NCBI GenBank assembly: GCA_023393125.1
Contig: JAEWMQ010000046.1
Coordinates: 1 to 64,000 of the forward strand
DNA: 64,000 nt
Source of the DNA: Bacillota bacterium
GTDB lineage: Bacteria; Bacillota; Clostridia; Lachnospirales; Cellulosilyticaceae
Direction of reading: 5' to 3'
Positions within the stretch are counted from its first letter, which is position 1. The number at the start of each line of letters is the position of its first letter. The notes under the pieces were generated by a model. That model saw only the letters and a list, made by a program, of their open reading frames with translations. It was not told where the DNA came from and ran no database searches. Positions 17,681 to 26,731 of this stretch are shown here, in pieces. The translations under genes and the position numbers were made by a program.

Positions 17681-17720
17681 AAAAGGGAATTGTTCCATTT
17701 AAAATGAACAATTCCCTTTT
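17681..17720. terminator. Bidirectional terminator
   Basis: AAAAGGGAATTGTTC pairs with GAACAATTCCCTTTT; it lies between the convergent genes ending at 17679 and 17727. Confidence 0.92.
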
Positions 17721-17726
17721 ACTTTT

Positions 17727-19061
17727 TTATTTAGCTACATTACCTGCAATGTTAATGGCATCCCAAGTACGTGCAAATGGTGGTGCATAGCATAAATCTA
17801 GCATCCCTAATTGTTTTGTTGTAAGTCTTGCATAAATAGCCACAGCTAATACATTGGTACGTTGCACTGCATCTTTTCTGCCAACTACTTGCCCGCCTAA
17901 TAACACCTTGGTATTAGCATCATAGATGAGTTTAATAGATAAATCCTCTTGCCCTGGATAATAGTCCGTTTGGTTTTTATCAGTAATAAACACTGTTTTA
18001 TAATCTAATCCCATGCTATTGGCTTCGGCTTCGCTTAAACCTGTACGTCCTGCTTCCATATTCATAAGCTTAATACAGCTAGAACCTAAAGTGCCTTCAA
18101 AAACTTCACTCTTACCAGCTAAATTTTCTCCTACTATACGCCCAAGTTTATTAGCACTTGTAGCAAGTGGGATGTAGGCTGGTTCCCCTTTTAATAGATG
18201 AGGAACAGTCGCACAGTCTCCAGCTGCATAAACTTCTGGGAGCGACGTTTTACCTTCTTGATCAATGACAATAGCACCATTACGTAAGCGTTCGATATCT
18301 GTATTTTCTAAGAATGCAGTATTTGGTCTTACCCCTGTTGCTAAAAGCACTAAATCCACAGGTACTTCTTCCTTTTCAGTAACAATGTGAGTTGCATACT
18401 CCTGACCTTTAAGAGCTGTTACTTTACTATTTAAATAAAGTGCTACATCATGAGCCTTAAGCTCTGCTTCTAAAAGCTCAGTTACCTCTTTATCAAATAC
18501 TTCTTTTAAGATACGATCTTCTAACTGAAATACAGCTACTTCTTTCCCTAATGCTTTAGCAGCTTCTACAGCTTCAAGACCTATAAAACCTGCTCCAATA
18601 ATACCTACACGTTTTACTTCTGGTTTTCTAAGGGCTTCACGTAATGCTTTACCATCTGCCATAGAACGAAGGGTGTGGACATTTTTAAGATTTAAGTTTT
18701 CAATAGGTGGCATAATACTGCTAGCTCCTGTAGCAATCATTAAAGTATCATAATGATCTTCTTTAATAACGCCTGTTTTTAAATCTTTTATTTGTAATGT
18801 TTTGGTCTCAGGAATGACCTCGAGGACTTCATGCTCTATATAAAGTTCAATTCCAGACTCTATTAGCTGCTGTGGTGTTCTTGCTAACATTTGCTCTTCA
18901 TTGTCAAAGAAACCGCCTACATAATAAGGTAAGCCACAAGCTCCAAATGAAACATGTGGTGACTTTTCATATACGACTACATCTGCTTCTTTATCTAGTC
19001 TTCTAAGCTTTGCTGCTGCACTCATACCAGCTGCAATGCCTCCAATTATAATGATTCTCAT
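17727..19061 (-). CDS. CoA-disulfide reductase / NADH oxidase-like flavoprotein
   Basis: A 444-residue pyridine nucleotide-disulfide oxidoreductase. The FAD-binding motif 'IIGGIAAGMSAAAKLRR' is at the N-terminus, and the single redox cysteine C42 in 'FGACGLPYYVGG' is the mark of the CoADR/Nox group. 'VGIIGAGFIGLEAVEAA' is the NAD(P)H site and 'EVYAAGDCA' the second FAD contact. The dimerisation domain completes the protein. There is no C-terminal rhodanese domain. It could reduce CoA disulfide, per- or polysulfide, or oxygen; the sequence does not decide. AGGAG precedes ATG 19061. Confidence 0.9.
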   Translation of the reverse strand: MRIIIIGGIAAGMSAAAKLRRLDKEADVVVYEKSPHVSFGACGLPYYVGGFFDNEEQMLARTPQQLIESGIELYIEHEVLEVIPETKTLQIKDLKTGVIKEDHYDTLMIATGASSIMPPIENLNLKNVHTLRSMADGKALREALRKPEVKRVGIIGAGFIGLEAVEAAKALGKEVAVFQLEDRILKEVFDKEVTELLEAELKAHDVALYLNSKVTALKGQEYATHIVTEKEEVPVDLVLLATGVRPNTAFLENTDIERLRNGAIVIDQEGKTSLPEVYAAGDCATVPHLLKGEPAYIPLATSANKLGRIVGENLAGKSEVFEGTLGSSCIKLMNMEAGRTGLSEAEANSMGLDYKTVFITDKNQTDYYPGQEDLSIKLIYDANTKVLLGGQVVGRKDAVQRTNVLAVAIYARLTTKQLGMLDLCYAPPFARTWDAINIAGNVAK

Positions 19062-19343
19062 AGAATACTCCTATTCATTTTCATTGCTTATAGCATATGC
19101 GGCATTCATACTGCTTATACTGCAAATGCCCCTTGTTCATTATTATAGATTTTACCTATTTTTTCAAGTCAAATCCATTAATATTGATATTTTGGTAAAT
19201 TTTCTCAAGCTATTTATCCTATTTATTATCAAAAATACTACAAGCAAGGGCTGTTATCTTTTTATAACAGCCCTCTACTCTTTCTTCTATTCTAAACTAA
19301 CGCCTTCATTCACTATTCTGCGTCATTCATCCTTTATGTTAAT
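19062..19343. other. Intergenic region with a short hairpin
   Basis: AT-rich. It includes an inverted repeat at 19244-19272 (AGGGCTGTTAT with ATAACAGCCCT) without a strong adjacent T-tract; it may end pepA transcription after the AT repeat. The open frame across this stretch overlaps the flavoprotein promoter region and does not look coding. Confidence 0.4.
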
Positions 19344-19436
19344 CATCAATCAATCATAATTAATTATCCATCATTAATTAATCACTATTAATTATTCATT
19401 ATTAATTATTCATTTTTAATTATTAATTGTTAATTA
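19344..19436. repeat. AT-only degenerate tandem repeat after pepA
   Basis: Repeated units close to ATTAATTATTCATT run through to the pepA stop codon region. A related AATTAAGAAT-like stretch occurs at 31433-31480 after fabH. The sequence is nearly all A/T with a regular spacing of TAATTA. Confidence 0.7.
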
Positions 19437-20890
19437 TTATGATGACAACCACAAGGCTCTTCTACTAAGCGATATAAAGTTCTTACAGGTGCACCTGTTC
19501 CACCTTTTGTTATATAACCTTCTGCACTATCTGCCCAAGCAGTTCCAGCAATATCTAAATGTAACCATGGTAAGTTTTGTACAAACTCACCTACGAATAA
19601 CCCAGCTGTAATCGTTCCGCCGAATCTACCACCAGTATTTTTAAGATCAGCTACAGTACTTTTATTCATTTTCGCATATTCTTTGTAAGCTGGTAATTGC
19701 CAGAATTGCTCTCCAGCCTTTTCAGCTGCTGCTTGAAGTTCTTCATAAAAGGCTTCATTGTTAGTTACAACAGCTGTTGTAGTTGTTCCTAATGCCACTA
19801 GAGCTGCTCCTGTAAGTGTAGCTACATCAATAATACGTGTTACTTTTTCTTTTTCAATAGCGTAAGTCACTGCATCTGCTAAAGTTAAACGGCCTTCTGC
19901 ATCTGTATTAAGAATTTCAATAGTTTTACCTGCCATAGAACCGATGATATCACCTGGTTTATAGCTTCCTCCTGAAATCACATTTTCACAAGCTGCAACA
20001 ATAGCAATGACATTTGTTTTTACTTTATTACTTGCAATGGCACTCATAGCACCAATAACAGCAGCAGCACCGCCCATATCACTTTGCATCGTTTTCATAG
20101 AATCAGTTGGTTTTAATGAATAACCACCTGTATCATAAGTTAATCCTTTTCCTACAAGACCTAAAACCTCTTTGCTATCAGCATCACCCATGTGTCTCAT
20201 GACAATCAGTTTTGGCTTACGCTCTGAACTAGCACCTACTGCTAAAAAGGCTTTCATGCCAAGTGCTTCTATTTGTTTTTCATCAAAAATCTCTACTTCA
20301 CAGCCTGCAGCTTTACCAATAGCTACTGCTTTTTCTGCTAAAGTTTCAGGATAAAGTACATTAGAAGGCTCATTTACTAAATCTCTCGCAATAATAACAC
20401 CTTCTGCTACTTTTAAACTAGCTGCTAAAACTTCACTAGCACGCTCTTTCTTAGCAGCTGGTACACCTACTAAATAAAACGCCATTGTCTTTTCTTCTTC
20501 AGTCTTAGCTTTGTACTGATCAAAGCTATAACTTGCAAGAAGTGCTGCTTCTGTAATAGCCTTAACATTACCACCTACACAGATGTTATTTGTTACAACT
20601 AGCTCAATACCTACGTCTGTTACTTTTGCAGCTTTTGCTTTTTTAACCCCTTCTGCTACAGCCTGACGAAGTCCTTCTGCTGTTAATGTTTCTCTATTGC
20701 CAATGCCTACATAAATCATATATTTAACAGTTTCTTTAACGACCGGAAGAACAAATACCTCTCCTTCTTTACCTGAAAAAGCTTTACTGCTTTTAAGTGT
20801 TTCTAAGGTTTCTCCTTGAATATCATTTTCACTTATAGGTACGATTAGTGCTTGCACCTCATCTAATGTTACATCTTTAATACTAATCAT
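19430..20890 (-). CDS. pepA: Leucyl aminopeptidase (M17 family)
   Basis: A 486-residue cytosolic metallo-aminopeptidase. The C-terminal catalytic domain shows all M17 marks: 'VGKGLTYDTGGYSLKP' (metal and catalytic Lys/Asp), 'SDMGGAAAV', 'NTDAEGRL' (metal-binding Asp/Glu and catalytic Arg) and 'ADAVTYA'. The N-terminal alpha/beta domain (1-160) is present. It removes N-terminal residues from peptides. The protein ends in the unusual 'CGCHHNN', a possible extra metal-binding tail. AAAGGAGG precedes ATG 20890. Single-gene unit. Confidence 0.95.
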   Translation of the reverse strand: MISIKDVTLDEVQALIVPISENDIQGETLETLKSSKAFSGKEGEVFVLPVVKETVKYMIYVGIGNRETLTAEGLRQAVAEGVKKAKAAKVTDVGIELVVTNNICVGGNVKAITEAALLASYSFDQYKAKTEEEKTMAFYLVGVPAAKKERASEVLAASLKVAEGVIIARDLVNEPSNVLYPETLAEKAVAIGKAAGCEVEIFDEKQIEALGMKAFLAVGASSERKPKLIVMRHMGDADSKEVLGLVGKGLTYDTGGYSLKPTDSMKTMQSDMGGAAAVIGAMSAIASNKVKTNVIAIVAACENVISGGSYKPGDIIGSMAGKTIEILNTDAEGRLTLADAVTYAIEKEKVTRIIDVATLTGAALVALGTTTTAVVTNNEAFYEELQAAAEKAGEQFWQLPAYKEYAKMNKSTVADLKNTGGRFGGTITAGLFVGEFVQNLPWLHLDIAGTAWADSAEGYITKGGTGAPVRTLYRLVEEPCGCHHNN

Positions 20891-21093
20891 TTGAGTCCTC
20901 CTTTTTCAATCATATATTCGTTTCAAAAGTATAGCTACTTATCAAATGTTGATAGATATACTTCTGTCTATTCTACCATATTTTTGCTAAACCATAAAGC
21001 AATAGAGCATTTTATCTGGTTAAGTATTGTTTATCACGGTTTGTAAGTCCCATCATATACTATTAATGTAATAATAATGAAAGGATTATAAAA

Positions 21094-21618
21094 ATGCACT
21101 CTTTTAATCCCCATGTTCAAAAAAATACTTCCTTACAGGATTATGATATACCTTATTTAAATGGTCACCAAAAGAGCCGTTCTATGCCAAACGCAACTCA
21201 GGTTATTAAAGATTACGGCCCTAACCCCTTCGTCGTTAACATTGAGAAAGTTACAGAGGCTAATGATACTTTCCGCACTGCTTTATGGACAGGAGAATTT
21301 TTACAACTGACTTTAATGAGTATACCTCCTAACGAATCTATTGGACTTGAGATTCATACCGATTTGGATCAATTTATACGTATCGAAAAAGGGAAAGGTC
21401 TAATCATGATGGGAAACCAGCCTGGACAGCTTAACTTTCAACAAATGGTAACAGAAGATGATGCTTTTATTATCCCCGCTGGTACCTGGCATAATTTAGT
21501 TAATGTCGGCCCAACACCGCTTAAACTTTATTCTATCTATGCGCCACCTCAGCATCCTTTTGGTACTGTTCATCATACTAAAGCTGAAGCTGAGGCTGCT
21601 GAAAGTGCTAATGAATAG
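21094..21618 (+). CDS. Cupin-domain protein
   Basis: A 174-residue protein with one cupin core at residues about 60-150. Motif 1 is 'GLEIHTDLDQFIRIEKGKGLIMMG' with His and Asp/Gln in the metal-ligand positions, and motif 2 is 'PAGTWHNLVNVGPTPLKLYSIYAPP'. It resembles small clostridial cupins often labelled mannose-6-phosphate isomerase, but it is far shorter than that enzyme and no substrate can be assigned. The C-terminus is Ala/Glu rich. A -10-like TATTAATGTAATAAT zone and AAAGGAT precede the ATG. Strong terminator after it. Confidence 0.85.
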   Translation: MHSFNPHVQKNTSLQDYDIPYLNGHQKSRSMPNATQVIKDYGPNPFVVNIEKVTEANDTFRTALWTGEFLQLTLMSIPPNESIGLEIHTDLDQFIRIEKGKGLIMMGNQPGQLNFQQMVTEDDAFIIPAGTWHNLVNVGPTPLKLYSIYAPPQHPFGTVHHTKAEAEAAESANE

Positions 21619-21680
21619 TAAGTATATGACCTCACATAAAAACAACTAATGCCTTTTGATTCCGACTTTTGCCTATAGTA

Positions 21681-21725
21681 AGAAGAGGCATTCCCACTAA
21701 AAACAAGTAGGAATGCCTCTTTTTG
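21681..21725. terminator. Terminator after the cupin gene
   Basis: AAGAGGCATTCC pairs with GGAATGCCTCTT, followed by TTTT on the plus strand; it lies between convergent genes and may act both ways. Confidence 0.88.
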
Positions 21726-21747
21726 CTTTCACTAAACACTTTAAGTT

Positions 21748-22917
21748 TTACATCTTACCATTTCCAACAATCAGCGCTAAAGTTCCCCAATCTAGAATGG
21801 TTTCCTCGAAACTATAAGCTAAGCACTTCTCAATCTCAGCTTGATCATAAGCAATCATTCTAGCAATCATCATAATAGAATCTCTTACCATGTTATAATC
21901 TATGGCTACTGTTTCTTCTGATACCCATTTCAGGAAAGTTAACTGCTTAATTGCACAGTATTCTAATATAATCCACTGATATATCATTACCATATCCACT
22001 AATGTCATATGATTTCTTAAAACATTTGCCCAAATTTCTGCTGCTAAATAGTTTCTTAAAAGCTTTTCAAAGCCTTGATACTGCACCTCAAAAACTTCAT
22101 TTTTTTCTAAAAGCCAAATATCTGAATAATACTCCTCTAACTTTTCAGCTAGGATACTATACACTTCTATATCCTTGGTGTACGTTTCATCATTACGGTA
22201 AAGCTGAATTCTATCTAGAAATTGTTCATTTCTTTCCCAAAAAGAATCTATTTCTTCCACTTTCATGGTTCGCATTTCATTTACTAAGGCCTCTAAATAC
22301 TCCTTACTTTTATAGGCTTCTACTACTTCTGCTGTTAGTTCTTCCTCCTCCAGCAATTCTAAAAGGCAGCAATATGCCATCAAAATCCCCTCTGTCAAAG
22401 TATACGTTTCATCTTGAATACGCTCCAGAATCATTTCACGTACTTCTTCTAATACAGTAGATGTATAACCTTTTGTCCCTTCATTTTTAAAATAAATGCC
22501 TTTTTCCTCTTTATAAATTAAATCGATAACGGCAGGACATCCAAAGTCTAGTGAATACTCTTCTTTATCCCCTACTTTATGTATATGTCTAGGATAGGTA
22601 GTGCATGTCTTTGATAAATAACCTTCACCTAAGCTTACAACAACGCTGCAAAGCTTGTCCTTATTTAAAAAGGGACAGGTCTTATCTTTCTTTAAAGCAA
22701 TCACATATTCTGATTCCCCTTTTTCTACACAATCACATAAAGTACTTGTAGCTTTCGTTTCGCCTTTAACACCAATGGTTTCTAAAGTTACACCTTTCCA
22801 CTTGCCAAGGGTATCTTCATCTACAGTTATAGCCCATTCCTGACAACAGGTAAAAGGACACTCGCTTCCGATGCAACGAAATGCATCATAATAATTTACT
22901 TTAACAATCTGACTCAT
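21748..22917 (-). CDS. FliB-like protein (flagellin lysine-N-methylase family)
   Basis: A 389-residue protein beginning with the FliB family signature 'VNYYDAFRCIGSECPFTCCQEWAITVDEDTL', followed by further cysteines ('STLCDCVE', 'KTCPFLNKDKLCSVV', 'SKTCTTYPR'). This cysteine-rich N-terminal ~125 residues resembles Fe-S proteins of the YkgJ type; the rest is helical. Salmonella FliB methylates flagellin lysines. No flagellar gene is near, so flagellin may not be the substrate. AAGGAGAG precedes ATG 22917. A long shadow frame on the opposite strand (22002-22460) is not a gene. Confidence 0.82.
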   Translation of the reverse strand: MSQIVKVNYYDAFRCIGSECPFTCCQEWAITVDEDTLGKWKGVTLETIGVKGETKATSTLCDCVEKGESEYVIALKKDKTCPFLNKDKLCSVVVSLGEGYLSKTCTTYPRHIHKVGDKEEYSLDFGCPAVIDLIYKEEKGIYFKNEGTKGYTSTVLEEVREMILERIQDETYTLTEGILMAYCCLLELLEEEELTAEVVEAYKSKEYLEALVNEMRTMKVEEIDSFWERNEQFLDRIQLYRNDETYTKDIEVYSILAEKLEEYYSDIWLLEKNEVFEVQYQGFEKLLRNYLAAEIWANVLRNHMTLVDMVMIYQWIILEYCAIKQLTFLKWVSEETVAIDYNMVRDSIMMIARMIAYDQAEIEKCLAYSFEETILDWGTLALIVGNGKM

Positions 22918-23073
22918 GTGCTCTCCTTACAAGCTTCTCATTTTAATTTAATAGTTTATAGCTTATTATACACTAAATCATGCTGGCTAGTTAATAAAAT
23001 AGCTTTCTTATTTCTCATACTCATGTGCTTGCAATAACGTTTATTGTGACTCTTTGTCCTATTAAGCCCAAAC

Positions 23074-23114
23074 AAAAAAGAGCATTGTACTTTAATCATG
23101 TACAATACTCTTTT
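23074..23114 (-). terminator. Terminator at the end of the fatty-acid operon
   Basis: On the minus strand AAAAGAGTATTGTAC pairs with GTACAATGCTCTTTT, followed by a T-run, six bases after the accA stop. Confidence 0.9.
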
Positions 23115-23119
23115 GATTG

Positions 23120-24058
23120 TTACTGCGTAATAACTCCAAATCTCCTAAACCTCTCATATCGGCTATTTAGCCTCTCTTCTTCACTTTGCTTTTTAAGCTC
23201 AGTAAGCTGTGTTACTAAATACTGCTTAAGTGCATCTGCAGCAGCTACTGGATCTTTGTCAGCGCCCCCCACTGGCTCTAAGATAATGTCATCAATAATA
23301 CCATATTCTAAAAGCTCTGGTGCTGTAATCTTCATTTTTTCTGCTGCTTCTTTTGCTCTTGATGCATCTTTCCAAAGAATACTTGCAAAGCCTTCTGGTG
23401 ATAAAATCGAATAAATCGTATTTTCTTGCATAAAGACTTTATCAGCTACAGCTAAAGCCAGTGCCCCACCGCTTCCGCCTTCGCCTATAATACCTGAAAT
23501 AATAGGTACTTTTAATCTCGCCATCTCCATAAGGTTTCTTGCAATAGCTTCACCTTGACCTCTTTCCTCAGCTCCAAGTCCACAGTAAGCACCTGGTGTA
23601 TCCACTAGGCAAACAACAGGTCTATTAAACTTCTCAGCTTGTTTCATGAGTCTAAGTGCTTTTCTATAACCTTCTGGATGAGGCATCCCAAAGTTTCTAG
23701 CCATATTTTCTTTAGAAGTATTTCCTTTAGCTTGAACAATTAATGTAACAGTGTGTTCACCAATTTTTCCAATCCCACCTATAATGGCTGGATCATCTCT
23801 AAAGCTTCTATCACCATGACATTCAATAAAATCTGTAGCGATAGTTTCTATATAAAAGCTCCCCCTAGGTCTATCTAGTTTTCTAGCCGCCACCACTTTA
23901 TTCCAAGCTTTTTCTTCTTCTGGAAGCTTTTTACGAAGTTTATTAGCTAACTTCTCAAGTCTTGTCATTTCATCAATGATATCTGGGGTTTGCTCTAAAG
24001 TTTTAAGATGCATGATAGCGCTCTCAATAGCTTCTAAGCGAATCTTTATATCTTCCAT
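23120..24058 (-). CDS. accA: Acetyl-CoA carboxylase carboxyltransferase, alpha subunit
   Basis: A 312-residue subunit that, with AccD, moves CO2 from carboxybiotin to acetyl-CoA. Family marks: 'TDFIECHGDRSFRDDPAIIGGIG', 'GMPHPEGYRKALRLMKQAEKF', 'DTPGAYCGLGAEERGQGEAIARNL', 'IIGEGGSGGALAL' and 'SILSPEGFASILWKD'. I place the start at ATG 24058, seven bases after GGAGG; the GTG two codons upstream (overlapping the accD stop) is too close to that site. Last gene of the operon, ended by a strong terminator. Confidence 0.96.
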   Translation of the reverse strand: MEDIKIRLEAIESAIMHLKTLEQTPDIIDEMTRLEKLANKLRKKLPEEEKAWNKVVAARKLDRPRGSFYIETIATDFIECHGDRSFRDDPAIIGGIGKIGEHTVTLIVQAKGNTSKENMARNFGMPHPEGYRKALRLMKQAEKFNRPVVCLVDTPGAYCGLGAEERGQGEAIARNLMEMARLKVPIISGIIGEGGSGGALALAVADKVFMQENTIYSILSPEGFASILWKDASRAKEAAEKMKITAPELLEYGIIDDIILEPVGGADKDPVAAADALKQYLVTQLTELKKQSEEERLNSRYERFRRFGVITQ

Positions 24059-24060
24059 TT

Positions 24061-24918
24061 TCACCCCTCCTTGCTATGCAATCTTAAGAGTTTCCCTAAG
24101 GTCGCCTTTAATTCTGTACGTTCTACAATGCTATCAATTTGACCGTGTTCTAAAAGAAATTCACTACGCTGAAAGCCTTCTGGAAGTTTTTGATTAATCG
24201 TTTGTTCAATCACACGAGGTCCTGCAAAGCCTATAAGTGCTCCTGGCTCTGCTAAAATAATATCACCTAAGGTTGCAAAACTGGCTGTTACACCACCAGT
24301 AGTTGGGTCGGTTAAAATACTAATATATAAAAGTCCATTTTCATCATGTTTTGCTAGTGCTGCACTTGTTTTAGCCATTTGCATAAGCGAAAAAATACCT
24401 TCTTGCATTCTAGCGCCACCTGATGCTGTAAAAATAATCATTGGTAAGCTGTTTTTAGTGGCATATTCAATAGCTCTAGTGATTTTCTCACCTACTACTG
24501 AGCCCATGCTTCCCATCATAAAACTTGAATCCATAATTGCAATAATCGTTTTTTGACCCTCTATTTCTGCTTCACCTGTTAATACGGCTTCATTTTGACC
24601 TGCTTTTTCCTGATAAGCTGCTAGCTTTTCTTCATAACCTGGAAAATCTAATGGATTACCACTGGTCATTGCACTATCTAACTCTTTAAAGCTTCCTTTA
24701 TCCACAACTAAGCTTATTCTTGCCCTAGCTGATAGGGGATAATAATAACCACATTGTGGACAAACACCTAAGTGGCTTTTTAAATCAGCACGATAAATAC
24801 TTTTTTTACACTTAGGACACTGTATATACATGCCTTCTGGTACACTTGACTTTTGTGCTTTATCTTTTCCAGTCGTGGCATATTTTGTTTTCTTTTTTAT
24901 AAAACCCTTAAGCTTCAT
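24061..24918 (-). CDS. accD: Acetyl-CoA carboxylase carboxyltransferase, beta subunit
   Basis: A 285-residue subunit. The N-terminal zinc ribbon has 'CPKCKKSIYRADL' and 'GVCPQCGYYYPLSA'. The crotonase-fold domain has 'TASGGARMQEGIFSLMQMAKTSAAL', 'ILTDPTTGGVTASFA' and 'LIGFAGPRVIEQT'. It pairs with AccA. The start overlaps the accC end by 11 nt with AGGAGG inside accC, so translation is coupled. A 25-residue basic N-terminal extension precedes the zinc ribbon. Confidence 0.96.
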   Translation of the reverse strand: MKLKGFIKKKTKYATTGKDKAQKSSVPEGMYIQCPKCKKSIYRADLKSHLGVCPQCGYYYPLSARARISLVVDKGSFKELDSAMTSGNPLDFPGYEEKLAAYQEKAGQNEAVLTGEAEIEGQKTIIAIMDSSFMMGSMGSVVGEKITRAIEYATKNSLPMIIFTASGGARMQEGIFSLMQMAKTSAALAKHDENGLLYISILTDPTTGGVTASFATLGDIILAEPGALIGFAGPRVIEQTINQKLPEGFQRSEFLLEHGQIDSIVERTELKATLGKLLRLHSKEG

Positions 24919-26278
24919 CTACCACTCCTCCTAAAATCTTTTCTAGGTTGCGTTCGATAAATGAGGTATCAAAGTTACCTTCTACGAAAGCTGTTTCGTT
25001 TAAGAGCTGATATTGAAAGAACACATTAGTGTCTATGCCTTCAATCACCATTTCTTCTAACGCTCTTTTCATAATAGCAATGGCTTCCTCTCTGGTATCA
25101 CCGAAAGTGATGACTTTAGCAAGCATTGAATCATAAGTTGGTGGTACTTTATAGCTTTCATAAAGTGCTGATTCAATACGAACACCTCTACCTCCTGGAA
25201 GATAGAGTTCTTCTATAGTTCCAGCACAAGGCTTAAAGTTTAATAATGGATTTTCTGCATTAATACGACATTCAATAGCATGCCCTTTAATACTAACATC
25301 TTTTTGCGTAAGTGCTAGTGGCTCTTTCGCTGCTATTTTAATTTGCGCCTTAATCAAATCAATGCCTGTTACCATTTCTGTAATAGGATGCTCTACTTGA
25401 ATACGGGTGTTCATTTCAATAAAGTAAAACTCGCCACTACTATCTACAATAAACTCGATAGTTCCCGCATTTTGATAGTTAACTGCTTTAGCTGCTTTAA
25501 CGGCGATTTCACCCATACGTCTTCTCATATCATCATTTAAAAATGGTGAAGGTGCTTCTTCCATAACCTTTTGATGACGACGTTGCAGTGAACAGTCCCT
25601 TTCTCCTAAATGCACTACATTGCCATAGGCATCGCTTAAAATCTGAAACTCGATATGACGTGGATTTTGGATATACTTTTCAAGGTACATACTACCATCA
25701 CCAAAAGCATTCTCAGCTTCACTACTAGCCGATAAAAAAGCTTTTTCAAACTCTTCCTTTTTCCATACAATACGCATACCACGGCCACCACCACCTGCGG
25801 CAGCTTTTAAAATAACAGGATACCCCATACTATCTGCAAGACACATAGCTTCTCCCAGATCCTCAATCTTTCCTTCTGAACCTGGTACAACAGGTACACC
25901 TGCGGCAATCATCATTTCTCTAGCTTTGGCTTTATCTCCCATAAGGCGAATCATCTCACCTGTAGGTCCAATAAAGGTAATCCCACACTTCTCACAGATT
26001 TCTGCAAACTTAGCATTCTCTGATAAGAATCCAAACCCTGGATGAAGTGCATCACAGCCTGTTAAAACAGCTGCACTAATAATATTTTCTATATTAAGGT
26101 AACTATTTTTAGGAAGAGGACTTCCTATACATACTGCTTCATCTGCTAGCTGTACATGGAGTGCTTCTTCATCAGCTGTTGAGTACACTGCTACCGTAGC
26201 AATACCCATTTCCTTACACGCCCTAATAATACGAACAGCAATTTCTCCTCTATTAGCAACAAGTACTTTTTCTATCAT
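24908..26278 (-). CDS. accC: Biotin carboxylase (acetyl-CoA carboxylase subunit)
   Basis: A 456-residue ATP-grasp enzyme that carboxylates biotin on AccB. It begins 'KVLVANRGEIAVRIIRAC' and contains the glycine-rich ATP loop 'LKAAAGGGGRGMRIV', 'RDCSLQRRHQKVMEEAPSP' and 'FIEMNTRIQVEHPITEMVTGIDL' (catalytic region), and 'GHAIECRINAE'. Full length. AGGAGG sits nine bases before ATG 26278. The order accB-fabZ-accC-accD-accA is standard in Clostridia. Confidence 0.97.
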   Translation of the reverse strand: MIEKVLVANRGEIAVRIIRACKEMGIATVAVYSTADEEALHVQLADEAVCIGSPLPKNSYLNIENIISAAVLTGCDALHPGFGFLSENAKFAEICEKCGITFIGPTGEMIRLMGDKAKAREMMIAAGVPVVPGSEGKIEDLGEAMCLADSMGYPVILKAAAGGGGRGMRIVWKKEEFEKAFLSASSEAENAFGDGSMYLEKYIQNPRHIEFQILSDAYGNVVHLGERDCSLQRRHQKVMEEAPSPFLNDDMRRRMGEIAVKAAKAVNYQNAGTIEFIVDSSGEFYFIEMNTRIQVEHPITEMVTGIDLIKAQIKIAAKEPLALTQKDVSIKGHAIECRINAENPLLNFKPCAGTIEELYLPGGRGVRIESALYESYKVPPTYDSMLAKVITFGDTREEAIAIMKRALEEMVIEGIDTNVFFQYQLLNETAFVEGNFDTSFIERNLEKILGGVVDEA

Positions 26279-26294
26279 CCTCCTTCACCTCCTA

Positions 26295-26717
26295 TTAGCC
26301 GATAGCAAAAATAAGTTCTGCTTCACATACCTTTTTACCTTCTACACTAGCAATTGCTTTACCTACACCCATAGGGCCTTTTTGTTTAATGATTTCACAT
26401 TCTAGCTTTAAGGTATCACCTGGCACTACTTTACCTCTAAATTTAGCATCCTTGATGCCACCAAAGTAAGCAATCTTACCTTTAAAGGCTTCCTGTGACA
26501 AGAGCGCAATAGCGCCTACTTGTGCTAGTGCTTCTACTATTAAAACGCCTGGCATAACAGGTTCCTGTGGAAAATGTCCCTGAAAAAAAGGTTCATTAAT
26601 GGTTACATTTTTATACCCTATAGCTGCTTTTCCATCTTCTAATAGCTCTGCTTTATCAACCAGTAAAAAAGGATATCTATGAGGAATAATCTCCATAATT
26701 TGCTTTGTATTTAACAT
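26295..26717 (-). CDS. fabZ: 3-hydroxyacyl-ACP dehydratase
   Basis: A 140-residue hotdog-fold dehydratase. 'IIPHRYPFLLVDK' is the family start and 'GHFPQEPVMPGVLIVEALAQ' carries the catalytic His and Glu. It removes water from 3-hydroxyacyl-ACP in the elongation cycle. AAAGGAG precedes ATG 26717. It sits 14 nt after accB and 16 nt before accC. No fabA or fabM-type isomerase is in the operon, so how unsaturated acids are made is not shown here. Confidence 0.96.
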   Translation of the reverse strand: MLNTKQIMEIIPHRYPFLLVDKAELLEDGKAAIGYKNVTINEPFFQGHFPQEPVMPGVLIVEALAQVGAIALLSQEAFKGKIAYFGGIKDAKFRGKVVPGDTLKLECEIIKQKGPMGVGKAIASVEGKKVCEAELIFAIG

Positions 26718-26731
26718 TGTTTACTCCTTTT

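Noticed and set aside
19036..19359. 107-codon hydrophobic frame upstream of pepA
   Set aside because: It begins inside the flavoprotein gene on the other strand and covers its promoter; its hydrophobicity comes from T-rich DNA.
22002..22460. 152-codon frame on the plus strand
   Set aside because: It lies entirely inside the FliB-like gene on the opposite strand, has no ribosome site and no family resemblance.
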